Assembly (NCBI GenBank): GCA_040221175.1
Contig: JAVJVK010000013.1
Location: 248,001 to 312,000, forward strand
DNA length: 64,000 nt
Source: Phycisphaerales bacterium
GTDB taxonomy: Bacteria > Planctomycetota > Phycisphaerae > Phycisphaerales > UBA1924
Direction of reading: 5' to 3'
Shown here piece after piece: positions 6,816 through 17,561 of this stretch. Below the pieces are notes generated by a model. That model saw only the letters and a list, made by a program, of their open reading frames with translations. It searched no databases and was not told the origin of the DNA. Each line of letters starts with the position of its first letter. Position 1 is the first letter of the stretch. Made by a program: the position numbers and the translations under genes.

Positions 6816-8426
6816 ATGAACCTCGGCCAGTTCTTCGAGCATTGGAGCATCGCCGAGAACCCATTCCGGGGCGAGGAGGCCCGCCACGACGCGGTGTTCG
6901 CCCGGCTGACCCAGGGGCCGCGCGGGCCGGAGGGCGAGGCGGACCAGCGCGTCGATACCGCCGGCGGCGTGCGCGAAGGCGTCGGCGAGGCCGCCGCGGC
7001 GGCGCCCCGTGGCGACACCCGGCACAGCGACTTCGAGAAGATCGTGGGCGACCTGAGCAGCCCGAGCACCTCCATCGTCTTCGGCGAGAAGGGCAGCGGC
7101 AAGACCGCCCTGCGGCTGCAGATCGAGGGCCGCGTGCACGGGCATAACCGCGCCCACGCCGGCCGGCGCGTCTTCATGATCGCCCACGACGACCTCAACG
7201 CCGTCATCGATCGGTTCCACGAGCGCAGCGGCCAGGAATCGGCGCTCGAGAGCCTCAAGCACTTCCGGCTGGTCGACCACATCGACGCCATGCTGCTGTG
7301 GGCCACGCCCCGGCTGGTCGATGCGCTGCTGGAAGACCCCGCGCCCGAGGGCGCGGTCGACCTGGCCGAAGGCCAGAAGAAGAGCCTGCGCCGGCTCGAC
7401 CCGGGCGCGCGGCGCGACCTGCTGCTGCTCCAGGCGGTCTACGACCGGCCCGACACGGCCGACCTGCGCACCGGCCGCCTGCGCCGGGCCCTCAGGCTGC
7501 CGCGCGGCGGGGGGCGGCTGGCCTGGGACGTGGCGATGTTCGCCGGCTGGATCCTGCCCCTGGCCGCCCTCATCGGCTGGTGGCAGCTGGGCGGCCTGCC
7601 CGACGTGGTCTGGTGGGTGCTGGTGGCGGCGGGCGCGGTGGCGTGGGCGGCCGCGGGCGTCAAGCGCCTGGTGCTGGACCGCCTGGCCATGCAGCGATTG
7701 GGCCGCAAGGTGCGCAAGCAGGTGCGCGTGAGCGCCCGCGGCGACGCGAGCTATGCGCACAGCTTCGCCCAGCTCGACCCGGTCATCGCCACCCAGCAGA
7801 ACCTGCCCACCACCGACGCCGACGACACGCGCTACGCCATGCTCGACCGCCTGCGCCGCGTGCTGGCCCCGCTTGGCTACCGCGGCCTGCTCATCGTGAT
7901 CGACCGCGTCGACGAGCCGAGCCTCATCAGCGGCAACCCCGAGGCGATGCGGGCGCTGATCTGGCCCTTGCTCAGCAACAAGTTCCTGCAGATGGACGGC
8001 GTGGGCGTCAAGATGCTGCTGCCCATCGAGCTGCGCCACGCGCTCTACCGCGAGAGCAGCGCGTTCTTCCAGGAAGCGCGATTGGACAAGCAGAACCTGG
8101 TCGACCGCCTGAGCTGGACCGGCGCGATGCTCTACGACCTGTGCGATGCAAGGCTGAAGGCGTGCCTGGAGCCGGGCGCCAAGCCCATCACGCTGGTGGA
8201 CCTCTTCGCCGAGGACGTGACCGAACGCGACCTGGTCGATGCGCTCGACCAGATGCACCAGCCGCGCGACGCGTTCAAGTTCCTCTACCAGTGCCTGAGC
8301 GAGCACTGCTCGAACGTCACGGCCCAGGAGCAGGCCTGGCGGGTGCCCAGGCTGGTGCTCGAGACGGTCCGCAAGCAGCAGAGCGAGCGGGTGCAACAGC
8401 TGTATCGCGGTATCAGCCCGGCGTAG
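6816..8426 (+). CDS. Membrane-anchored P-loop NTPase (KAP-like architecture)
   Basis: 536 residues from the ATG at 6816, which follows GGAGCGGAG. Walker A is FGEKGSGKTAL (about 89-99) and Walker B is LLIVIDRVDEP (about 358-368). Between them, at about 237-256 and 264-283, are two transmembrane helices forming a hairpin. Insertion of a membrane hairpin inside the nucleotide-binding domain is the hallmark of KAP-type NTPases, some of which act in conflict or defence systems. I see too little else to assign it firmly. An alanine/glycine-rich low-complexity segment (about 35-68) precedes the domain. Its neighbour across one zinc-ribbon gene is the OLD-like nuclease. Role unknown. Confidence 0.7.
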   Translation: MNLGQFFEHWSIAENPFRGEEARHDAVFARLTQGPRGPEGEADQRVDTAGGVREGVGEAAAAAPRGDTRHSDFEKIVGDLSSPSTSIVFGEKGSGKTALRLQIEGRVHGHNRAHAGRRVFMIAHDDLNAVIDRFHERSGQESALESLKHFRLVDHIDAMLLWATPRLVDALLEDPAPEGAVDLAEGQKKSLRRLDPGARRDLLLLQAVYDRPDTADLRTGRLRRALRLPRGGGRLAWDVAMFAGWILPLAALIGWWQLGGLPDVVWWVLVAAGAVAWAAAGVKRLVLDRLAMQRLGRKVRKQVRVSARGDASYAHSFAQLDPVIATQQNLPTTDADDTRYAMLDRLRRVLAPLGYRGLLIVIDRVDEPSLISGNPEAMRALIWPLLSNKFLQMDGVGVKMLLPIELRHALYRESSAFFQEARLDKQNLVDRLSWTGAMLYDLCDARLKACLEPGAKPITLVDLFAEDVTERDLVDALDQMHQPRDAFKFLYQCLSEHCSNVTAQEQAWRVPRLVLETVRKQQSERVQQLYRGISPA

Positions 8427-8732
8427 CGGGGGGGCATCAGCCCGGGGTAACCGGCAGCGTCGGTCCGGCCGGGAAACGAGCGGTTCGCGGGCGAACGGCC
8501 CGCCAACCGACACGTTCGCGACAGTTGGCCGGCGGCGCGTAACCCCGCGCGGTCGGGCGGCATATGGAGGCCCAAAGTGGCGTTGCGGCCCGGCTTTGGG
8601 CCGATGAGGGCTTGAATCGGGAGCCTGTTCGGGGGATGATGCCTCCACGCGCCACGCGGAGCGCCGTCTCGCTGGGGCCCGCGCACCGGAGCCGACCGTG
8701 CCGTCGGCACGAAGAGAAAGGACCACCAACCC
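8427..8732. other. 306-bp leader before the AGCS symporter gene
   Basis: No gene seen. The string ATCAGCCCGGCGTA at the end of the NTPase gene is nearly repeated about 30 bp on (ATCAGCCCGGGGTA). A perfect hairpin CGTGCC-GTC-GGCACG occupies 8697-8711, just upstream of the AAAGGA ribosome site of the next gene. This could hinder or regulate initiation. I looked for a glycine-riboswitch core and did not find a convincing one. Confidence 0.45.
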
Positions 8733-10661
8733 ATGGCCGGCATCGAGAGCTTCATCAACACGCTCAACGGGCTGCTGTTCCACGACTTCGTGGTGTACGC
8801 ACTGCTGCTGGTGGGCCTGGTGTTCACCATCTGGAGCGGCTTCGGCCAGTACCGGGCATTGACCCACGGCGTGGCGGTCGTCCGCGGCAAGTACGACGAC
8901 AAGAACGATCCGGGCGCCATCAACCACTTCCAGGCGCTCTCGGCGGCCCTGTCGGCCACGGTGGGCCTGGGCAACATCGGCGGCGTGGCGCTGGCGGTGG
9001 CCCTGGGCGGCCCGGGCGCGGTCTTCTGGATGTGGGTGATCGGCATCCTGGGCATGGCCCTGAAGATGACCGAGGTCACCCAGAGCATGCTCTACCGCAA
9101 CACCGACGACCCCGACAACCCCCACGGCGGTCCAATGTTCGTCGTGCGCGAGGGCTTCAAAAAGTGGGGGCTGGGCCCGTTGGGCGCCATCTTCGGCGGC
9201 GTTTTCTGCGTCACGCTGCTCATCAGCGCCATCACCGGCGGCAACATGTTCCAGGCGTGGAACGTGGCCGACCTGAGCTACACCTACTTCGAGGTGCCCC
9301 AGTTCGCCACGGGCCTGATCCTGGCGATCGTGGTGGGCCTGGTCATCATCGGCGGCATCAAGCGCATCGGCTCGGTCGCCGGCCGCATCGTGCCGCTCAT
9401 GTGCGTGCTGTACGTCGTGGCGGCGCTGTACGTGCTGCTCATGAACATCTCGGTCATCCCCGACATGTTCATGCTGATCATCAAGAGCGGCCTGCCCGGC
9501 TTCCTGGGCGGCCAGAGCCCCGATCCCACCGGCGCCTTCCTGGGCGGCACGTTCGGCTACGCGGCCATGTGGGGCGTGAAGCGCGCCCTGTTCAGCTCCG
9601 AGGCCGGCCAGGGCTCCAGCCCCATCGCCCACTCGGCGGCCAAGACCGACGAGCCCGTGCGCGAGGGCGTGGTCGCCGGCCTGGAGCCCTTCATCGACAC
9701 CATCGTGGTGTGCACGCTGACGGCGCTCGTGATCCTCTCCAGCGGCGCGTACAACCGCCCGCCCGAGGCGTTCATCCCCGCCGAGCAGGGCATGCAGGTC
9801 GTCCAGGCGACCAACGCCGACGGCCAGCCGATCGCAAACACCTGGACGCTGGGCTCGGCCCAGCTTCCCGGCAAGACCGTGGCCGCCAAGCGCACGCTGA
9901 ATACGCCCCAGGGCGAGGCCGGCTGGCGTGACGGCGAGACGGTGTTCATCGTCGTCGAGGCCGACATGGACGAGAACACGGGGCGCAACCTGCGCCGCCT
10001 GAGCGGCACGGTCTCGCGCGACGCCCAGGACCAGTGGGTCGTCAACTGGGGCACGCTCGAGAGCGACCAGCGGCCGGCGCTGCACTCGACCATCGATCCG
10101 GACTTCGAAGCGCCCGAAGAGGGCATGACCGCCGAGCCAGACGACGCGGGGGTGGGCGTCTACGGCGACTACGCCGGCGCGAGCCTGACGGCGCACGCGT
10201 TCGACCGCGTGACGCCGGGCCTTGGCAAGTGGCTGGTGACGGTCGCGGCGTGGCTGTTCGCCGTATCGACGATGATCTCGTGGAGCTACTACGGCGAGCA
10301 GGGCATCTTCTACCTGTTCGGCCAGCTCGGCAAGAAGCGCGTCGACGCCATCGTCCTGTTCTACAAGGTCGTGTACTGCCTGCTCATCCTGCTGACCACT
10401 GTGGCCGCCATGCCGCTGGTGACCGGACCCGATGGCTCCAAGCGGGCCCTGATCGGCACCGATGCGCAGCTGGACATGTGGACCACCCTGGGCCTGGGCG
10501 TGATGCTCGTGGCCAACATCCCGATCATGATCATCTTCGGTAGCCAAGCCATGAAGGCCTACCACGAGTACATGGGCCGCCTGAAGCGCGGCGAGCTGGA
10601 GGCGGGCGCCCACGAGCCGGCGTCGATCCAGGACGTGGTCGAGGGCAAGGACGTCGAGTAA
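8733..10661 (+). CDS. Sodium/alanine-type symporter (AGCS family) with a soluble insert
   Basis: 642 residues. The AGCS core is clear: VGLGNIGGVALAVALGGPGA (78-97), the family signature MWGVKRALFSSEAGQGSSPI (279-298) and about ten hydrophobic helices. The family usually runs 440-550 residues. Here helices near 338 and 500 are separated by about 140 hydrophilic residues (341-480) rich in D/E/G, which should form an extra soluble domain (EGMQVVQATNADGQPIANTW ... TVFIVVEADMDEN). The carrier imports an amino acid, typically alanine or glycine, with Na+ at the inner membrane. The start follows AAAGGA at good spacing. Downstream genes for NfeD-like protein and flotillin run in the same direction. 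Confidence 0.88.
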   Translation: MAGIESFINTLNGLLFHDFVVYALLLVGLVFTIWSGFGQYRALTHGVAVVRGKYDDKNDPGAINHFQALSAALSATVGLGNIGGVALAVALGGPGAVFWMWVIGILGMALKMTEVTQSMLYRNTDDPDNPHGGPMFVVREGFKKWGLGPLGAIFGGVFCVTLLISAITGGNMFQAWNVADLSYTYFEVPQFATGLILAIVVGLVIIGGIKRIGSVAGRIVPLMCVLYVVAALYVLLMNISVIPDMFMLIIKSGLPGFLGGQSPDPTGAFLGGTFGYAAMWGVKRALFSSEAGQGSSPIAHSAAKTDEPVREGVVAGLEPFIDTIVVCTLTALVILSSGAYNRPPEAFIPAEQGMQVVQATNADGQPIANTWTLGSAQLPGKTVAAKRTLNTPQGEAGWRDGETVFIVVEADMDENTGRNLRRLSGTVSRDAQDQWVVNWGTLESDQRPALHSTIDPDFEAPEEGMTAEPDDAGVGVYGDYAGASLTAHAFDRVTPGLGKWLVTVAAWLFAVSTMISWSYYGEQGIFYLFGQLGKKRVDAIVLFYKVVYCLLILLTTVAAMPLVTGPDGSKRALIGTDAQLDMWTTLGLGVMLVANIPIMIIFGSQAMKAYHEYMGRLKRGELEAGAHEPASIQDVVEGKDVE

Positions 10662-10710
10662 AACTGCCGCGATCAATTCCCCAACAAGCTCGCGGAGGGG
10701 AGGGCTCGAC

Positions 10711-11274
10711 ATGCTCGACTGGTTCTTTGCCGATGGGGCCATCTGGTTCGCGATCCCTGCGCTGTTCGGCACGGGGCTGTTCGTGATCCAGCTCCTGGCC
10801 GGCGAGCTCGGGGGCGACTTCGACCTGGACGCCGACGTCGATCTGGATGCCAGCGGGGCCGGCGACTTCCGGGCCCTGAGCATCCAGACCATCGCGGCCT
10901 TCTGCCTGGGCAGCGGCTGGATGGGCCTTGGGGCGTTCCGCGTGCTCGACCTTGGTATGACTGGGGCCGTCGCCATCGCGGTGGTCAGCGGCTTGGGCAT
11001 CGCGTGGCTGATGGGCTGGATGACGCGGCAGGTCTTCAAGATGCAGCGTTCGGGCAACATCAGCATCGCCAGCGCCGCCGGGCTCACCGGCGACGTGGCC
11101 GTCACCGTGCCGCCGGCCAACGCCGGGCGTGGGGCGGTGTCGGTCGTCATCAACGGCAACCGCCGCGAGTACGACGCGGTACAAGCCGGCGAGGAACCGA
11201 TCCCGCCTCGCACGAGCGTCAAGATCGTGTCGGCGGACGATCAGAACAACACGGTGCTGGTCGAGCGGGCGTAA
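10711..11274 (+). CDS. NfeD/YqiJ-like membrane protein with OB-fold tail
   Basis: 187 residues. There is an N-terminal membrane helix (about 10-30), an acidic loop with FDLDADVDLDA, two close hydrophobic helices (about 58-108), and a C-terminal beta domain of the NfeD OB-fold type (LTGDVAVTVPPANAGRGAVS ... VKIVSADDQNNTVLVERA). Proteins of this group are nearly always encoded beside flotillin-type SPFH proteins and are thought to act with them in membrane microdomains. That pairing is kept here: a flotillin gene begins 73 bp downstream. Start follows GCGGAGGGGAGG. Confidence 0.8.
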   Translation: MLDWFFADGAIWFAIPALFGTGLFVIQLLAGELGGDFDLDADVDLDASGAGDFRALSIQTIAAFCLGSGWMGLGAFRVLDLGMTGAVAIAVVSGLGIAWLMGWMTRQVFKMQRSGNISIASAAGLTGDVAVTVPPANAGRGAVSVVINGNRREYDAVQAGEEPIPPRTSVKIVSADDQNNTVLVERA

Positions 11275-11347
11275 GCACCGCCTTGGCCTATCCTGATTCG
11301 CACATGCCGCCCCGATCATGGGCGGCAATCGGGGGGAGATCGCGCCC

Positions 11348-13036
11348 ATGAGGCTCACTGCATTGATGACGCTCCAGACCCTGCTGGCCCAGAGCTCGGA
11401 CGCTTCGGGCGACAGCATCGGCATCTTCGCGATGATCGGCCTGGGCGTGGTGCTGTTCATCACGCTGCTGATCATCTGGTTCCTGGCCAGCCGCGTGCAG
11501 CGCTGCCCGCCGAACCGGGTGCTGGTGGTCTGGGGTAGCGCCGGCAAGAGCGGCCGTCGCTGCTACAACGGCGGCATCAAGGTCGTCTTCCCGGTCATCC
11601 AGCAGCACGGTTACATGAGCATGGAGCCGTTGGTGATCGACATCCCCCTCGAAGGGGCGCTGTCGCTCAACAACATCCGCGTGAACGTGCCGTCGACCTT
11701 TACGGTGCGCATCTCGCCCGACCCGGTGCTCATGGCCGCCGCGGCGGAGAACCTGCTGGGCAAGCCCCCGCAGGGCATCCGCGAACTGGCGCAGGACATC
11801 GTTCTGGGCCAGCTCCGCCTGGTCATCGCGACGCTGTCGATCGAGGAGATTAACAAGGACCGCGAGAAGTTCGAGAGCCTGATCCGCGACAACGTCACGC
11901 AGGAGATCAACAAGGTCGGCCTGGAGCTGATCAACGTCAACATCCGCGATATCACCGACGAGAGCGGCTACATCCGCGCCATCGGCCAGCGGGCGGCGGC
12001 CGAGGCCATCAACAAGGCCAAGGTCGAGGTGGCCCAGGCCGACCGCGACGGCGCCACGGGCGAGGCCATGGCTAACCGCGAGCGCACGGTGAGCGTGGCC
12101 CGTGAGACGGCCGCCGCCACCGAGGGCGAGAAGGAAGCCGAACGCAAGCAGCGCGTGGCGGTCGCCGAGTTTGAGGCCCAGGCCGTCACGGGCGAGGCCG
12201 AAAGCAAGCGCGACCAGGACATCGCCGTGGCCGAGCGTCGCGCCGAGACCGCAGCGGCGAGCAAGCGGGCCGAGCAGACCCAGCGCGTGGCCGTGGCCGA
12301 GGCCGAGGCGCGTGCGGTCGAGGGCGAGAACGCCAGCCAGGCGCAGATTGCCGAGTACAACGCCAAGCTGGCCGAGGTACGGGCCGAGAGCCGGCGCAGG
12401 TCCGACGTGGCCGCCGCGCAGGCCCACGAGGCCATCCTGAAGGCCGAGCGCGAGCAGGAGATCGCCCGCCTTGGCAAGGAAGAACTGGCGCCCCAGGAGA
12501 TCGAGAAGCAGCGCATCGAGATCGCCGCCGAGGCCGAGGCCGAGAAGAAGCGTCGCGAAGCGCGAGGCGAAGCCGACGCCACGCTGGCCAAGTACCAGGC
12601 CGAGGCCGAGGGCGTGCGGCAGGTGCTCGAAGCCAAGGCCGCCGGCTACCGCCAGCTCATGGAGGCCGCCGCCGACAACCCGCAGGTGGCGCCCACGCTG
12701 CTGCTCATCGAGCAGTTGCCCGAGCTGGTCGCCCAGCAGGTCAAGGCCATCAGCAACCTCAAGATCGACAAGATCACCGTGTGGGACACCGGCGCCGGTG
12801 GCGGGGGCGCCGGCAAGAACGGCGTGGGCGGCAGCACCAGCGACTTCCTGGCGGGCCTCATCGGCTCGCTCCCGCCCGTGCACGAACTGGCGCGCCAGGC
12901 GGGCGTCGAGCTGCCGGGCGCCTTGGGACGGGTGACCGAGCCCACGGGCGAACGCATCGATGAAGATCACCAGCCTAAGGAGCCTGCGCGCACGCCCAGG
13001 CCAGATGCCAAGCCCAACCCCAAGCCCGATCGCTGA
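11348..13036 (+). CDS. Flotillin-family SPFH protein
   Basis: 562 residues from the ATG at 11348, preferred over one ten codons upstream because GGGGGGAG lies at fitting distance. A single N-terminal membrane helix (about residues 26-46, IFAMIGLGVVLFITLLIIWF) is followed by a SPFH domain (about 55-215, ending VGLELINVNIRDITDESGYI) and a long alanine/glutamate-rich coiled coil (about 215-440) with repeated EA/AE blocks. A glycine-rich segment and a proline/lysine tail close the protein. Flotillins oligomerise on the inner face of the membrane and organise microdomains. The NfeD-like gene directly upstream is the usual partner. Confidence 0.9.
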   Translation: MRLTALMTLQTLLAQSSDASGDSIGIFAMIGLGVVLFITLLIIWFLASRVQRCPPNRVLVVWGSAGKSGRRCYNGGIKVVFPVIQQHGYMSMEPLVIDIPLEGALSLNNIRVNVPSTFTVRISPDPVLMAAAAENLLGKPPQGIRELAQDIVLGQLRLVIATLSIEEINKDREKFESLIRDNVTQEINKVGLELINVNIRDITDESGYIRAIGQRAAAEAINKAKVEVAQADRDGATGEAMANRERTVSVARETAAATEGEKEAERKQRVAVAEFEAQAVTGEAESKRDQDIAVAERRAETAAASKRAEQTQRVAVAEAEARAVEGENASQAQIAEYNAKLAEVRAESRRRSDVAAAQAHEAILKAEREQEIARLGKEELAPQEIEKQRIEIAAEAEAEKKRREARGEADATLAKYQAEAEGVRQVLEAKAAGYRQLMEAAADNPQVAPTLLLIEQLPELVAQQVKAISNLKIDKITVWDTGAGGGGAGKNGVGGSTSDFLAGLIGSLPPVHELARQAGVELPGALGRVTEPTGERIDEDHQPKEPARTPRPDAKPNPKPDR

Positions 13037-13071
13037 GCGATCTTGAACCCATGACGGAAGGACCTCATCGC

Positions 13072-14061
13072 ATGCGACGCCCGTTCACCACCTTCATGAT
13101 CCTGGCGGCGATGCTGGGCGCCGGCGGCGTTTGTTCCGCGATGCCGCAGGACGAGGCTCCACGGGCCGAGCCCGCGCCCGAGGCAAAGCCCGCGGTGATC
13201 GAGCTTCTCGAGCCAGGCGAAGACCCGCAAATCCGTCGGTACGAGCTGGCCGAGGGCGACAAGACCACGCTGCGGATGGTCACCGACTTCCAGATGAAGA
13301 TGGACATGGGCGGCGGCTTCGAGGGCGCACAACTGCCCGCCAGCGAGATGTTCATGACCCTGCACGTGCGCGGCGTGGATGATGATGGCATCGCCAGCGT
13401 CGAAGGCATTCTCGAACGCGTGGGCGTGGTGCCCGAAGAGGGCATCGATCCCTTCGTCGCCGACGCCTATAGCGAGGGGCTCGCGCCCATGCGCGGGGTC
13501 AGGATCCGCTACAAGATCGACCCGGTGGGCCGGACGACCGATGTCGTCGCCACGTCCGAAGACGGCTCGCCGATCACCGATCCGCAGATGCGGTCGACCA
13601 TGGAAGACACGGCGTCGTCGGCCAGCGTGCAACTGCCCGAGGAGCCCATCGGCGTTGGCGGCCGCTGGCGCGTGACCGAGGACATCGCCATCAACGGCGT
13701 TCGCATGCAGCGCACCTCGACGCACACGCTCAAGAGCATCGAACAGGGCCGTCTGCACGTCAGTTCGGACATCAAGGTCAGCACAAAGCCCCACGACGTC
13801 GAAAGCCCGGACCTGCCTCCCGGCACGCGCCTGCGGATGGAGTCGACCACCATGGCCGGCAAGAGCGAGTCGGTCTTCTCGCTCGACTCGGTCGAGGGCC
13901 GTGCCCAGGTCGATACCAGCGGCGAGGTCCACATGACCGTGTTCCAGGATGGCGTGCCGATCAAGGTCCGCCAGCGCATCTCCATCGCCATGAAGATCGA
14001 GCCCCACAAGGGCGACCTTCCCGCAATCGACGGCGGCGCCGATGAGGCCCCGCCCTTCTGA
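13072..14061 (+). CDS. Secreted protein of unknown function
   Basis: 329 residues from the ATG at 13072, chosen because GGAAGGA precedes it and a signal peptide (MRRPFTTFMILAAMLGAGGV, then CSAMPQ) begins there. The mature part has a proline/glutamate linker and then a beta-rich region with alternating hydrophobic residues (LRMVTDFQMKMDMGGGFEG, IRYKIDPVGRTTDVVATSED, WRVTEDIAINGVRMQRTSTH). It resembles envelope proteins with repeated beta-hairpins, but I do not recognise the family. The stop codon overlaps the start of the next gene (TGATG), so the two are probably translated together. Confidence 0.65.
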   Translation: MRRPFTTFMILAAMLGAGGVCSAMPQDEAPRAEPAPEAKPAVIELLEPGEDPQIRRYELAEGDKTTLRMVTDFQMKMDMGGGFEGAQLPASEMFMTLHVRGVDDDGIASVEGILERVGVVPEEGIDPFVADAYSEGLAPMRGVRIRYKIDPVGRTTDVVATSEDGSPITDPQMRSTMEDTASSASVQLPEEPIGVGGRWRVTEDIAINGVRMQRTSTHTLKSIEQGRLHVSSDIKVSTKPHDVESPDLPPGTRLRMESTTMAGKSESVFSLDSVEGRAQVDTSGEVHMTVFQDGVPIKVRQRISIAMKIEPHKGDLPAIDGGADEAPPF

Positions 14062-14840
14062 TGACCACCCACGCCGGGGGCACACCGACCATGACCAAGC
14101 CCGTTTTCTCCGTCGCCGTCGCGGCCCTGCTCGCCAGCTTTACTGCTCTCGGTGGTTGCCGGAGCGGTGTGAGCGGCGAGGCGGTGCCGGAGCCACCGGC
14201 CGAACCTGCGAGCGCTCCGGCGCGCGACTACGCCATGATCTTCATCAAGACCGGTCCGCTCCGCACGCCCTCGCGGGCGCAGCAATCCGAAGCAATGCAG
14301 GGCCACATGGCCAACATGCGCCGGCTTGCCGAGGAGGGCACGCTGTTGATCGCCGGGCCGCTGGCCGAGCCCAAGAGCGACCCGGACCACCGGGGCATCT
14401 TCGTGTTCGACGCCGACACGATCGAGAAGGGGGCGGCCCTCGCGGCGACCGATCCGGGCGCCCAGATGGGCGTGTTCGCGATGGAGCCCTACCTGCTGAC
14501 CACTGCTGCGCCGCTCACCGAACTCACCCGGCTCGAGGAAGAATTCGAGCAGCGCCGCCTGGCCGACCCGGAAGTCCCCGACGAGTGGTTCGGACGCATG
14601 TACGTCATGGCCAGCGCGCCATACGACGAGGACCTGGCCCAGACGCTGCCCGGCGCCGAGGGCGTGCTCATCGCCGGCACGCTGACCAATCCGCGCGGCC
14701 AGCAGCGCGTCTTCGCCTGGCTCGATGCGCCCAACGCGCCCCTGGCCGCCGGCCTGCTGCCCGAGGCCGACTGGACCTTCCACGGCTGGTATGGAAGCCC
14801 GACGCTCGAGTTGCTGCCCGGCCTCGAACCGGGCCCGTGA
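14061..14840 (+). CDS. Lipoprotein with two YciI-like domains
   Basis: 259 residues from the ATG that overlaps the previous stop by one base; another start at 14091 would leave a tighter lipoprotein signal. The leader VAALLASFTALGGC has a lipobox with Cys at about residue 33. The mature protein has two copies of a YciI/YCII-type ferredoxin-like fold: YAMIFIKTGPLRTPSRAQQS ... GTLLIAGPLAEP ... GIFVFDADTIEKGAALAATD and, less conserved, RMYVMASAPYDEDLAQTLPG ... GVLIAGTLTNPRGQQRVFAW. YciI-like domains are small alpha/beta modules of uncertain chemistry. A membrane-tethered form is unusual. Confidence 0.7.
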   Translation: MTTHAGGTPTMTKPVFSVAVAALLASFTALGGCRSGVSGEAVPEPPAEPASAPARDYAMIFIKTGPLRTPSRAQQSEAMQGHMANMRRLAEEGTLLIAGPLAEPKSDPDHRGIFVFDADTIEKGAALAATDPGAQMGVFAMEPYLLTTAAPLTELTRLEEEFEQRRLADPEVPDEWFGRMYVMASAPYDEDLAQTLPGAEGVLIAGTLTNPRGQQRVFAWLDAPNAPLAAGLLPEADWTFHGWYGSPTLELLPGLEPGP

Positions 14841-14919
14841 GCGCGGGCTCATCGCGGGCGAACGCTTGGCCCGACGCCCATAGCATTGGGCTGCCCGGAT
14901 ACAGAAGGGAGGCCCCACG

Positions 14920-15603
14920 ATGAGCAACCACGACGAGCACACGCACAGCGACACCCAGGCCAAGGCCGAGGCCATCGCGAGCGATCCGACCGCTTCGGAG
15001 GGCGACGTGCGCCGGCGCATCAGCGACCTGGTGGCCAGCGCGGCCGCCACGCCCGGCCGCATGATCGAGGGCGGCGCCAGCGCGGTGCAGCGCGTCACGC
15101 GCGAGGTGCTCGAGGGCGCCAGCCGCGGCGCCCACGCCATCAGCGACGAGCGCAAGGACTCGGTCATGGCCGAGACGCTCGAGGGCCTGGGCGAAGGGCT
15201 GGGCAAGGCCGCCCACGCCACGCAATTGGCGCTCGAGGAAGCCCGCTCGCGCGGCGAGAGCTTCGCCAAGGACGACGTGAAGGCCGCCATCGAGGACCTG
15301 CGCACCATCGAGGACCTGCTGCGCGACTCGGGCTCGCGATTGACCAAGGCCGCCGGCAGCAACGCCAAGGGCGCCGCCACCGACCTGACCCACCATGCCG
15401 GCCGCGTGTTCGAGGGCATCCGCCCGGCGGTCGAGGGCGCCCTCCGCGAAGCGATGCGGCATCCGGTCGCCACGGCCGGCGATGCGGCGGCGACGGCGGT
15501 CGACGCGGCCCGCATGGGCGTGGGCTCGCTCTTCGACGCGGCCGGCGGGCTGCTCAAGGGCGCCGGCGGCATGATCAGCGGCAAGAAGCCCGGCGAGAAG
15601 TAA
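14920..15603 (+). CDS. Unrecognised alanine/glycine-rich helical protein
   Basis: 227 residues, starting after AGGGAGG. There is no signal peptide and no clear membrane helix, although alanine/glycine-rich stretches near 165-220 (AATAVDAARMGVGSLFDAAG) are amphipathic. The rest is a string of charged helices (RRRISDLVASAAATPGRMIE, SRGAHAISDERKDSVMAETL, VKAAIEDLRTIEDLLRDSGS). Composition suggests a coiled or phasin-like helical bundle, which is inference. It is the last plus-strand gene before the convergent UbiB-type kinase gene, 20 bp away. I do not recognise the family. Confidence 0.6.
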   Translation: MSNHDEHTHSDTQAKAEAIASDPTASEGDVRRRISDLVASAAATPGRMIEGGASAVQRVTREVLEGASRGAHAISDERKDSVMAETLEGLGEGLGKAAHATQLALEEARSRGESFAKDDVKAAIEDLRTIEDLLRDSGSRLTKAAGSNAKGAATDLTHHAGRVFEGIRPAVEGALREAMRHPVATAGDAAATAVDAARMGVGSLFDAAGGLLKGAGGMISGKKPGEK

Positions 15604-15623
15604 GCTCCGAAACGAGAAGTGAG

Positions 15624-17423
<1,800 letters not shown>

Positions 17424-17441
17424 GGCGGGAGGGTAGGGAAG

Positions 17442-17481
17442 AAGCGACGGAGTCACGAAGCGACGCGGTGACGAAGGGATG
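17442..17481. repeat. Octamer tandem array
   Basis: Five 8-bp units: AAGCGACG, GAGTCACG, AAGCGACG, CGGTGACG, AAGGGATG. It lies immediately upstream of the UbiB-type gene start, so it could sit in that gene's 5' leader. Its units match those of the inverted arrays at 18535-18649. Confidence 0.6.
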
Positions 17482-17561
17482 CAGCGCTCGGCGCCCATTG
17501 AACACGCGGCGGACGGGCCCATGCCCATCCGCCGCGACGCGAGTCGAGTTGAATCCCCTTC

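Noticed and set aside
8427-8732. Glycine or other riboswitch ahead of the AGCS gene
   Set aside because: I looked for a tandem glycine aptamer core and did not find it. Only a small perfect hairpin before the ribosome site can be supported. A covariance-model search would decide.
6768-11222. A 1,484-codon minus-strand frame across the NTPase and symporter genes
   Set aside because: Composition is shadow-like (A/R/V/H/Q-rich), it covers two well-supported plus-strand genes, and it has no recognisable domain.
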